Positions 1-7,500 of a DNA stretch of 14,956 bases are shown here, one piece after another. The stretch lies in NCBI GenBank assembly GCA_945867725.1, contig CAMBJI010000014.1, positions 1 through 14,956 on the forward strand, read 5' to 3'. Made by a program: the position numbers and the translations under genes. The first letter of the stretch is position 1. Every line of letters begins with the position of its first letter. The DNA is from Bordetella parapertussis. Lineage in GTDB: Bacteria; Pseudomonadota; Gammaproteobacteria; Burkholderiales; Burkholderiaceae_D. Under the pieces are notes generated by a model that worked only from the letters and a program-made list of their open reading frames with translations, had not been told where the DNA came from and did no database searches.

Positions 1-433
1 GTTCACCGGCCGATATCAGTAGCAGGGTACTTTGTGGAACCAGCAGCTGGCGTATTGCGAGTAGCAACTCCTCGTCGCTCTCCTGTTCGGGCAGCGCTGT
101 TGAAAATGGATCTAGCACGAGCGGCACTTCCGGATAGTCGGACATGATCTCGGCAATGACGGCGACACTTTCGATGTTGCCTAGGTAACCCACCTTGAAT
201 GCAGCGACGGGCATATCCTCGAGCAGAACGCGGGCCTGATCGGCGATCCATTCGGGCTCGACGAATTGCACATCCTCGATGCCGGTCGTGTCACCGACGG
301 CCAGCGCGGTAATCACGGAGAGTCCATGACAACCCATCGCTGCAACAGCAGCCAGATCAGCTTGTATGCCGATCGCGCCGACAGGATCGGTGATCCCGAA
401 GGTCATTACAAGCGGAGAAGTTTGGTTTTGCAC
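1..433 (-). CDS. thiD: ThiD-like hydroxymethylpyrimidine/phosphomethylpyrimidine kinase, 3' part cut by window edge
   Basis: The first 144 residues of a ribokinase-superfamily ThiD homologue are visible. Family ThiD enzymes phosphorylate HMP and HMP-phosphate with ATP in thiamine synthesis in the cytosol. Seen in the sequence: an N-terminal strand running into GITDPVGAIGIQADL (residues 13-27), aligning to the ThiD signature that usually reads GSDPSGGAGIQADL, then GLSVITALAVGDT, KVG and VLDPF. The start is probably GTG at 433, since it leaves nine residues before the conserved core; ATG at 406 would cut close to it. No clear ribosome binding site is seen at either. Odd: the signature is altered, and the usual segments after the DPV motif (K-S-G, then ITPNLPEA) are replaced by unrelated residues ending LLLISAGE. 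It may be a divergent ThiD or a paralogue with another substrate. It diverges from the rubredoxin gene. Confidence 0.75.
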   Translation of the reverse strand, partial: MQNQTSPLVMTFGITDPVGAIGIQADLAAVAAMGCHGLSVITALAVGDTTGIEDVQFVEPEWIADQARVLLEDMPVAAFKVGYLGNIESVAVIAEIMSDYPEVPLVLDPFSTALPEQESDEELLLAIRQLLVPQSTLLLISAGE

Positions 434-450
434 AGGGAAAGGATTAACAT
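422..450 (+). promoter_or_regulatory. Possible promoter for the rubredoxin gene
   Basis: TTGGTT at 422-427 and TAACAT at 445-450 are separated by 17 bases and could act as a sigma-70 -35 and -10. Transcription would start near 457, giving a leader of about 30 bases before the GTG start at 486. The -35 matches consensus at 3 of 6 positions and the -10 at 4 of 6, so this is a weak prediction. The -35 lies inside the first codons of the divergent thiD-like gene. Confidence 0.25.
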
Positions 451-485
451 AGAGGGCTTTTGCATTTTACTTGAAGGGCTGTGCT

Positions 486-680
486 GTGAGCGACAACAAG
501 ATAACTGAGCAAGAATACAAGACCTGGATGTGCCTCATCTGCGGATGGGTCTACGACGAATCTGCTGGCTTGCCCGATGAGGGTATTGCCGCTGGCACAC
601 GCTGGGAAGACGTGCCCATGAACTGGACTTGTCCCGAATGCGGTGCTCGCAAGGAAGACTTTGAAATGGTCGCCATCTGA
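486..680 (+). CDS. Rubredoxin, 64 aa
   Basis: A small soluble iron-sulfur protein that carries single electrons through one iron bound by four cysteines. The ligands are visible as CLIC (C16 and C19) and CPEC (C49 and C52), with the usual spacing. The typical aromatic and glycine framework is also present (GWVYDE, GTRWEDVP, NWTCPECGARKEDF). The reading frame is open from a TTG at 471, but GTG at 486 is the better start because AAGGG lies 7 bases upstream (474-478) and the 64-residue product fits the family. The partner reductase or oxygenase is not in the window. Rubredoxin genes next to pilG are familiar in betaproteobacteria. This looks like shared chromosomal order rather than a functional link, and a 169-base gap separates the two genes. 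Family identity is certain; the physiological partner is unknown. Confidence 0.95.
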   Translation: MSDNKITEQEYKTWMCLICGWVYDESAGLPDEGIAAGTRWEDVPMNWTCPECGARKEDFEMVAI

Positions 681-690
681 TTGGTTGCGC

Positions 691-725
691 CGCCGCGCAT
701 CAAAGATTCATGTGTATGCGCGGTG
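691..725. repeat. Inverted repeat downstream of the rubredoxin gene
   Basis: CCGCGCAT at 693-700 is the exact reverse complement of ATGCGCGG at 716-723, with a 15-base loop. The stem could extend by a G-T and a C-G pair at its base. No run of T follows, so it is not a standard intrinsic terminator. It could be a 3' end structure, a protein-binding site, or chance. It begins 11 bases after the rubredoxin stop codon. Confidence 0.4.
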
Positions 726-800
726 AACACAGCAGATATGTCGCCAAAACCACCACATCGAGCAAAGTTTGATTTTTCAATGTACTAACTAATTGCTCTT

Positions 801-811
801 TTTGTTACATT
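801..811 (+). promoter_or_regulatory. Possible extended -10 promoter for pilG
   Basis: Within the 169-base gap before pilG, a TG dinucleotide one base upstream of TACATT (806-811) resembles an extended -10 element. It would give a start near 818 and a leader of about 30 bases. No good -35 lies 16 to 18 bases upstream. The rest of the gap is AT-rich from about 765 to 812 and shows nothing else that can be named. Confidence 0.25.
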
Positions 812-849
812 TGCGCCCGGTTCCATGAAAGCATTCATCGGGTGGTGCA

Positions 850-1251
850 ATGGTGGCTTTGCAAGCGCAGGCTGGACCAGAAATTCTGGTCATAGACGAC
901 AGTAGTACGATCCGGCGTTCTGCCGAGATTTTTCTATCTCAATCCGGTTATTCGGTGCTACTCGCCGAGGACGGGTTCGAGGCTTTGTCCAAAATCGTGG
1001 AACGTCGGCCAGCGCTGATTTTCTGCGACATTCTGATGCCGCGTCTCGACGGTTATCAGACCTGCAGTCTCATCCGCTACAGCAAGGACTATCGCGATAC
1101 GCCGGTTGTCCTGCTTTCATCGCGCGACGGTTTATTCGATCGCGCCCGCGGCGCCATCGCCGGTGCCACCGCCTACCTCACCAAACCATTTACCAAGGAC
1201 AGTCTGCTCAAGATAGTCCGCGACCATGTGTCGCAGCGCGAGGCCGCATGA
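850..1251 (+). CDS. pilG: PilG, CheY-type response regulator of the Pil-Chp system
   Basis: A 133-residue protein made of a single receiver domain with no output domain. The acidic pair D16-D17, the phospho-acceptor D60 in FCDILMP, the switch residue S90 and the conserved K112 in LTKPF are all present, so it should accept phosphate. In Pseudomonas aeruginosa, PilG receives phosphate from the ChpA kinase and promotes type IV pilus extension and cAMP signalling; the same role is inferred here from gene order. The first ten residues precede the receiver fold, and ATG 850 has a GGTGG-like sequence a few bases upstream. It is the first gene of the pilGHIJ-chpA cluster. The stop codon lies inside a terminator-like hairpin, which could separate its expression from the genes that follow. 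Confidence 0.92.
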   Translation: MVALQAQAGPEILVIDDSSTIRRSAEIFLSQSGYSVLLAEDGFEALSKIVERRPALIFCDILMPRLDGYQTCSLIRYSKDYRDTPVVLLSSRDGLFDRARGAIAGATAYLTKPFTKDSLLKIVRDHVSQREAA

Positions 1252-1267
1252 TCATGCGGGCTTTTTT
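1244..1267 (+). terminator. Intrinsic terminator or attenuator overlapping the pilG stop codon
   Basis: CCGCAT at 1244-1249 pairs perfectly with ATGCGG at 1254-1259 around a GATC tetraloop. GC and six T residues (1262-1267) follow. An alternative fold with G1258 bulged extends the stem to the T run. The whole 16-base core is a perfect palindrome. This meets the usual criteria for a rho-independent terminator, yet it sits inside an apparent operon with pilH starting 26 bases later. Partial read-through is the likely arrangement. Confidence 0.65.
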
Positions 1268-1293
1268 CGTCAACTTCTTGCCTTCTCACTGAT

Positions 1294-1671
1294 ATGCCCA
1301 TCACGCACATCCTGATTGTCGATGACTCCGCCACTGAACGTCATTTTCTGTCCGAACTGCTGACGGCGAACGGCTACTCGGTCAGTACCGCAGAAAATGG
1401 CGAGATTGCCATCGAGTCCATACGAAAAAACCCACCTCACCTGATATTGATGGATGTGGTCATGCCTGGACAAAATGGTTTTCAGACTACTCGCGCGATT
1501 GCGCGTGATCCAGCAACGAGTCATGTACCCATCATCATTTGCAGCAGCAAAAACCAGGAAACCGATCGAATCTGGGGTATGCGGCAGGGTGCGCGCGATT
1601 ATCTTGTAAAGCCTGTCGATACCCGTTTACTGCTGCAAAAAATTGCGGCTCTGTCACGTTCGGTGAACTGA
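1294..1671 (+). CDS. pilH: PilH, CheY-type response regulator of the Pil-Chp system
   Basis: A 125-residue single receiver domain that fills the whole protein. Key residues are D10-D11 (ILIVDDS), phospho-acceptor D54 (LMDVVMP), S84 and K106 (YLVKPVD). In the P. aeruginosa model PilH is a second target of ChpA that opposes PilG, favouring retraction or draining phosphate. That function is inferred here from position and sequence type. No clear Shine-Dalgarno sequence precedes ATG 1294, which is the only start that keeps the first beta strand. It follows the pilG hairpin by 26 bases and is one base from pilI, so pilH, pilI and later genes are likely translated from one message. Confidence 0.92.
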   Translation: MPITHILIVDDSATERHFLSELLTANGYSVSTAENGEIAIESIRKNPPHLILMDVVMPGQNGFQTTRAIARDPATSHVPIIICSSKNQETDRIWGMRQGARDYLVKPVDTRLLLQKIAALSRSVN

Positions 1672-1672
1672 G

Positions 1673-2254
1673 ATGCACGCGGGGCTCGCCACTGAAATGC
1701 ATCCTGAACAGGACGCACTTCCCACACCCAGCCGGCAAGAACGCCGGCAGGCTTTGCGTGAATTTCAGCGGCAGCTGGTAGAACGCGCCCACCTTGCACG
1801 TTCAGGCAGCAATAGCGAGCAGATGAGACTCGCTGTGCAAGCCGGTGATCAGCAGCTCCTGCTCGACGTAGCGCATACCGCTGAAGTCATACCGAATGAG
1901 GGTATCAAGCGAGTGCCGCATACCTGCGCCTGGTTTCTTGGACTGATCAACTGTCGCGGCAGGCTCATGGGCGTGATTGATCTCTCAGGCTTTCTTGGGC
2001 GTCCCGTCAAGCCTCCGCAAGATTCAGATCGTTTACTAATTTTGTCCGACACGCTGGCAGTGCCCTGCGCGTTGCGCGTCTCGCGAGTGACGGGGCTGGT
2101 CAGTCTTTCAGGTTTCACCTTGCAATCCAAGCCTGCAGACGAATCTCCCTGGGTACGATCGTTTTATGTGGATCGCGAGTCGCGCTCTTGGCGATTGCTG
2201 GACTTGCCGCTGCTGATGGAAGACCCCGCGTTCCTCGATGTGGTGGCGCGTTAA
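1673..2254 (+). CDS. pilI: PilI, CheW-type coupling protein
   Basis: A 193-residue CheW-family adaptor expected to bridge the PilJ receptor and the ChpA kinase on the inner face of the membrane. The CheW fold occupies roughly residues 50-190. Recognisable pieces are the strand AGDQQLLLDVAHTAEVIP, the hallmark LGLINCRGRLMGVIDLSGFLG, and a final WRLLDLPLLMEDPAFLDV. The first 45 residues are charged and probably helical (QERRQALREFQRQL), a common extension in PilI. The start ATG lies one base after the pilH stop, implying coupled translation. An internal ATG at 1697 is possible, but nothing favours it. Confidence 0.9.
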   Translation: MHAGLATEMHPEQDALPTPSRQERRQALREFQRQLVERAHLARSGSNSEQMRLAVQAGDQQLLLDVAHTAEVIPNEGIKRVPHTCAWFLGLINCRGRLMGVIDLSGFLGRPVKPPQDSDRLLILSDTLAVPCALRVSRVTGLVSLSGFTLQSKPADESPWVRSFYVDRESRSWRLLDLPLLMEDPAFLDVVAR

Positions 2255-2293
2255 AGAAGCGGATTTATTTTTTATTTATTTGCGGAGCATTGC

Positions 2294-4513
2294 ATGGAAA
2301 TTGATACGAGCCATAGCGGAAGTACTGTAGCGAATATGTCTTCCGTAATGCCGGATTCCTTGAAACAAAAAAAAGGTAACCCGATGTGGCAGAAATTTTT
2401 CATGCGCATGAAAAAAAACGTCCTCATACAACCCTGGCTGGCCTATGTCTCGGTGAAGCTGGCTGTACGCATCATGCCGATCGGGCTTGTGTTGTCACTG
2501 ATTGCGCTGGTTGTTTTCACCTGGCTGAATTCTCAGGAAGCAGCCAAGGCCTCAGTGCGCACACAAATTGCGGGTGATTTGGTCATGCATTCGCAGCGAC
2601 TCGGTAAAGCGGCACCGAACGCTATTCAGGGTAACCCCGAAGCGTTCGCCCAACTCGAACAAAGTCGCATGGCGATTAACGACGCACTCAAACTGTTATC
2701 TGCGGGTGGCGAATGGCAGGGGCGAGTCGTACCTGTTGCCGACACCTATTTTTCCAAACGTGTTGCCCGCATCAGTGATATCTGGCAGCGCTCGGATCGT
2801 TCCGCGATCCGGCTTATGAGCTTGCAAAAAGAACTGACAGGTTTCGGTACCACGCTGCAATCACTTAACAAACTTAATCCAGTTTTGCTAGAACTCGCTG
2901 AACAAATTGCGATTGTTAGTGCGCAGTCAGGCGCTTCGGCACGCGAGGTTGCAGCAGCGGGGCAACTCGTCATGCTGACGCAGCGTCTTGGCAAAAATGC
3001 GAATGAATTTCTTACACCCGAAGGTATTAATCAGGATACGGCGTTCATGCTGGGCCGAGATGCCAATACCTTTCAGGACATCATGACCGGATTTATGGAG
3101 GGCAGTGCGGTGTTGCGCCTGCCGGCACTCGCCAACCCGGATGCGCGCGCACGTCTGCAGGAGCTCCAGAGCGCATTCGCAAGCTATCGTCGCGAACTCG
3201 CCGGTATTCTCAGTAACCTGAAAAATTTTATTGCAGCCAAGCAGGCGGAACGGCAAGTATTCGCTGACAACGAATCACTGCGCGAGCGGCTGCTGGAGCT
3301 GCAGCAGGCTTATCGTGCGCAGGAGACTGAAGGTAATTGGACTCACTGGGCCTTGGGCTCGGCCGGGTTTTTGTTTCTGATGTTTGCACTCGCGCTAGGG
3401 CTCTTGCTACTTAATGAAAGTCGGCAGCTCACAGCCCAAGCAGAATCACGTCGTATGCAGTCTGACCAGCAGCATCGCAAGGCAATGCAGGAAGAAGAAT
3501 CTGCGCGCGCCATCAATCAGCAAAATCAGGCCGCTATTCTCAGATTGATGAATGAGCTTCAGGAGGTGGCCGAGGGTAATCTGTTGATTCGTACCACCGT
3601 ATCGGAGGATATTACCGGCGCAATTGCCGACTCTGTCAATTTCACCCTGGAAGAATTACGCAATCTGCTGGTGCGAGTCAGTCACACCGCACAGCAGGTT
3701 GGCAAATCTTGCGGCACTGCGCAGAACATTTCCAGCGAATTGCTGGCGCTTGCAGCGCGACAGTCGAATGAGATTCAACAGACCGGTGAGGCAGTACTGC
3801 AGATGACAGCACAAATTCACCAAGTCTCGCGTGCCGCCAGTGAATCAGCCGATGTCGCCCAATCCTCTGTGAGTGCCGCTGAGCAGGGCGAGAGTGCGGT
3901 ACAAAATGCAATTCGCGGGATGCAGCAGATACGCGAACAGATACAAGAAACCGCCAAGCGCATCAAACGTCTTGGCGACTCTTCGCTCGAAATTGGCGAC
4001 ATTACCGACTTGATTTCTGATATCACCGAGCAGACTCACGTGCTCGCATTGAATGCGGCGATACAGGCTGCGTCCGCGGGTGAAGCTGGTCGAGGTTTTG
4101 CTGTCGTTGCCGAAGAGGTTCAGCGATTGGCCGAACGCTGCGGTGATGCTGTGCGCCAGATCAGTACGCTGGTCAAGACGGTTCAAGCTGATGCACATGA
4201 AGCAGTCGCTGCGATGGAGCGGTCCACACAAGGCGTCGTCGAGGGAACGCGCTTGTCGGATGCCGCTGGCCATGCGCTTGCAGACATACGTCGCATTTCT
4301 CATCATCTGGCTGAACTCATACGCGGCATTTCGGCTTCTTCGGTGGAACAGGCAAGCCTTGCTGATGGCGTCGCGCGAAACATCGACAGCATTCTGACCG
4401 TAACCGAGCATACGCGGCATGGCACCCAGCAAACCGCTTCATCGGTGCAGGAGCTCGGCGAGCTGGCATCTGAACTTGAAGTTGCAATCGCGCGTTTCCG
4501 CATTGCTGCCTGA
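2294..4513 (+). CDS. pilJ: PilJ, methyl-accepting chemotaxis receptor for type IV pili
   Basis: A 739-residue inner-membrane receptor. A cytoplasmic basic N-terminus is followed by a first membrane span at about 61-78, a periplasmic region of about 270 residues, a second span at about 350-373, a HAMP-like linker at about 410-460 and a long coiled-coil signalling domain. The periplasmic part contains two PilJ-type modules, marked by SQRLGKAA and TQRLGKNA. The hairpin tip, about residues 570-620, is the near-invariant MCP sequence ([30 protein letters not shown], read in pieces). Start 2294 is supported by GGAG at 2284-2287; an internal ATG at 2384 would remove 30 polar residues only. In the P. 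aeruginosa model PilJ detects surface or pilin signals and controls ChpA. No methyltransferase or methylesterase gene lies nearby. A 39-base T-rich gap separates it from pilI. Confidence 0.93.
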   Translation: MEIDTSHSGSTVANMSSVMPDSLKQKKGNPMWQKFFMRMKKNVLIQPWLAYVSVKLAVRIMPIGLVLSLIALVVFTWLNSQEAAKASVRTQIAGDLVMHSQRLGKAAPNAIQGNPEAFAQLEQSRMAINDALKLLSAGGEWQGRVVPVADTYFSKRVARISDIWQRSDRSAIRLMSLQKELTGFGTTLQSLNKLNPVLLELAEQIAIVSAQSGASAREVAAAGQLVMLTQRLGKNANEFLTPEGINQDTAFMLGRDANTFQDIMTGFMEGSAVLRLPALANPDARARLQELQSAFASYRRELAGILSNLKNFIAAKQAERQVFADNESLRERLLELQQAYRAQETEGNWTHWALGSAGFLFLMFALALGLLLLNESRQLTAQAESRRMQSDQQHRKAMQEEESARAINQQNQAAILRLMNELQEVAEGNLLIRTTVSEDITGAIADSVNFTLEELRNLLVRVSHTAQQVGKSCGTAQNISSELLALAARQSNEIQQTGEAVLQMTAQIHQVSRAASESADVAQSSVSAAEQGESAVQNAIRGMQQIREQIQETAKRIKRLGDSSLEIGDITDLISDITEQTHVLALNAAIQAASAGEAGRGFAVVAEEVQRLAERCGDAVRQISTLVKTVQADAHEAVAAMERSTQGVVEGTRLSDAAGHALADIRRISHHLAELIRGISASSVEQASLADGVARNIDSILTVTEHTRHGTQQTASSVQELGELASELEVAIARFRIAA

Positions 4514-4540
4514 ATTATTTGTACGTTCTGAAAACCAACG

Positions 4541-7500
4541 ATGAATTCGCCAGCGCCAGCAAGCTTGACAGCGTCAGATTGCCTGCCGCCTCTTTTTCAT
4601 GAGCTCGCAATGTCCCTGCGTCAGCTGGGGCAGTCGTTGCAACAAGCGACAATCACGGATGCCGACCCGTCGACAGCATTGGCTTCAATGTCTGTGCTGC
4701 TGGGGCAAGTGGAAGCGGCGTTTGCAGTGGCGGGCGTTGACAGTCTTGCCGCCATTGCTTCGCTTTCCCATCGGATCGTTGCGAGGCAGTCGGAAAATCC
4801 CGCATCATTTCCCGCTGAGCTGGCCGGTACGCTCAGCCAGACTTTCAGCACCCTGACGGAGGCGATGGAGCGCGTGCTGGCACGGGAGTCTTTGCCGATA
4901 TCGAATTTTTTCTCATGCTGGACTGCACTCGCTGCCTGGGATCGTACCGGTAATGCGCATCCGTCCGCGATGTTGTCGCTGCAAGTCGATCACAGGATGC
5001 TGCCCTCGGTTGCAGTACCGGAAGAGCAATCGCTACTGACCGATCCTCGCAGTGAATTTGAGCGCGCGCTATTACGTTTCTTGCGTTCCGACCTGCCCGA
5101 AGAAATTCTGCAAGCGGCGCAGCGCATAACGCAGGTGATTGCAGCACTTGCTTCCCTTGCACAGTCGGCATCGGAAAAAGCCAGCTGGCTGGTGCTGCAT
5201 GCTGCAACAGGGTTGATAGCGGCAGAAAAGACCAGCGAGATCGCGCTATCAAAAAGAATACTGGCAGCGACGGGGCGCGTAATTCGTCATGTCGGATCGA
5301 CTGAGCTACCGCCGGTACCGGCACCATTGGTTCGGGAAGCCTTGTATGTGATTGCCACTGCCAACGCACAGACGCCAGAATCAGTCTGCATCGCGCAAGC
5401 CTATGAGCTCGACACGCAGCTCACGCAGCTTCCTTCAGCACATGCAGCAACTCCAACGCTCGCGACCGGTGATGTACTCGCTATTGCGGCAGTACGTGAT
5501 GAAGTTCAATCACTGATTACTTTGTTAGATACGCCGGGAGTGAACGCTTTACCCACCCCAGCGCAATTGGATAATTTGATTCAGTCTGCAAGCTTCGTAC
5601 CGGAGATCACTTGCGTGACCAGTGCGCTGTCCCGCTTGCAAGCCAGACTCTCTGCGAATGAAGTTCATCCGACGCAGGCTCTTGCGGTAGCAGCCTGCCT
5701 GCTCGGTCTGCAAACCCTGATGGGCTTGATGACCCGTTTTAAAAACAATCAGTCCATTGCTCAGCGGATTGCCATCAATCTGGATGCCATTGGTAATGCT
5801 GTTGATATTCCCGGCTGGCGCAGTTTGCAAACAATGTGTATCTCCCTGCAAATACCTTCGGCACTGACATCGCTGAGGGATGCACTGATTGATAGCCTGG
5901 CCGCCACCGAGCGACAAATCGAACGTTTGATGGACGAAGCGCCTACGGCGTCCGAGCGAGACGCTGCACTTGTCGCCATCGATCATCGTCTCTCGGAAGG
6001 TCAGGCAGTGCTGACATTATTAGATGAGCAGACGCTGCTTAAATCACTGCAAGAAATTCGCGATCAACTTCCCTCAATAATTTTTGACGTCGGAAGCGAT
6101 AAAGATCTTTATCGTCGCGATTTATTTGCACAAAAATTTGTTCGCCTGTCTTTACTGCTTGCTAGCATACCCCGCACTCACGACATCGAAGACAGTGGTT
6201 CACCGGATGTGGTGGCGCGGCCTTTCGGTGTTGAGGATGACAATCATGCGACACGTCCGGCCTTTGATACCCGCCAAGGACTGCATGCGATTTTTCTCGA
6301 TGAGGCAAAGGCGCGACTGGAGCAGCTCAGAGATTGGCTGCATGCAGAGCCGAAGAAAAAGGATTTTCAGTGGGAATCTGCCGCTCATGCCGCCCATGCA
6401 CTTGCTGGCTGTTCTGCCACGGTAGGCTTGTCTGAGATGCGGCAGCTGGCGCTGGCTATGGAAGCGGTGCTCATAGGGATGCGTACAGGCGATGGGCATA
6501 TCACTGAGCCTGTGCTGTCTGTCTTGCGAAAGGGATTGGTGACGTTTGAACACATGCTCGCCGATTTGTCCTCCGGCCTCATGCCACAGTCTCAGCCCGC
6601 TATCCTTGAGCAGCTGCTCGCATTGTCCCTAACGGCATCCGATTCCAGATCTGAGTCTGAATCTAAATTCGAGCTTCAGCAAGATGACGATGCCGAGCCG
6701 TTACTTTTGCTGCCGCAGACGGATATGCCAGACACGACAGTAGCGTCATCTAATCTGCAGACCCAGAATACGCAGTCCCTAGTTAGTAAAGATCAGGCTG
6801 ATTCGAACACACTACTTCAAGCAGGAATACCCGAATTATCCGCATCGACTAACAAGCTGCGCGATCCGATACAGGATGAGCTACATGAAATTTTTATCGA
6901 GGAAGCCGCCGATCTGATGCCGCAGCTTGACCAGCAACTGCGCACTTGGATGGTCGAGCCCTCAGAGCCTGAAGCACCCGCGCAGATGCTACGCATTCTG
7001 CATACGCTCAAAGGCAGTGCGCGGATGGCAGGTGAAATCAAGCTTGGAGACGAGCTGCACCAGATGGAGCAAACCGTCACCGAACTCTCGCAGCAATCGC
7101 CACCGGATGCAGCTTCACTACGGACCCTTGAGACGACGCTGGATCAATTGCTGCAACCCTTCGTCCCGGTTACTGCGATGTCATCGTCAGACCTTGACGA
7201 CGGACGAGTGAACGAACTGAAACCGGCAACCGCCGACGTCGATGTTTTGGGCGCCACCCATACAAGTCAGGAGGTCACAGCAGCAGCGCCAGAAAGAACT
7301 CCCCAGACTTTGCAGCTGCGGGTACGTGCAGAATTGTTGGATCGCATCACGACGTCAGGTGCAGAGCTGCTGGTTGGCAGCTCACGCATGGCGAGTGAAT
7401 TTCAGCTGCAAAGGCAGTCGGTGACGGATCTTTCGGACAATCTATTGCGCTTGCGTGCGCAATTACGTGAACTCGAAATTCATGCAGAGTCCCGTATTGC

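Noticed and set aside
2255..2293. T-rich gap between pilI and pilJ considered as a terminator
   Set aside because: There is a T-rich stretch but no stem before it.
3845..4432. A 195-codon open frame on the minus strand inside pilJ
   Set aside because: It lies wholly opposite a conserved receptor domain, its translation shows no recognisable fold or motif, and long antisense frames are common in GC-rich coding DNA.
4845..5369. A 174-codon minus-strand frame inside chpA
   Set aside because: It is an antisense shadow of the chpA frame with an Arg/Pro/Ser-rich composition and no family resemblance.
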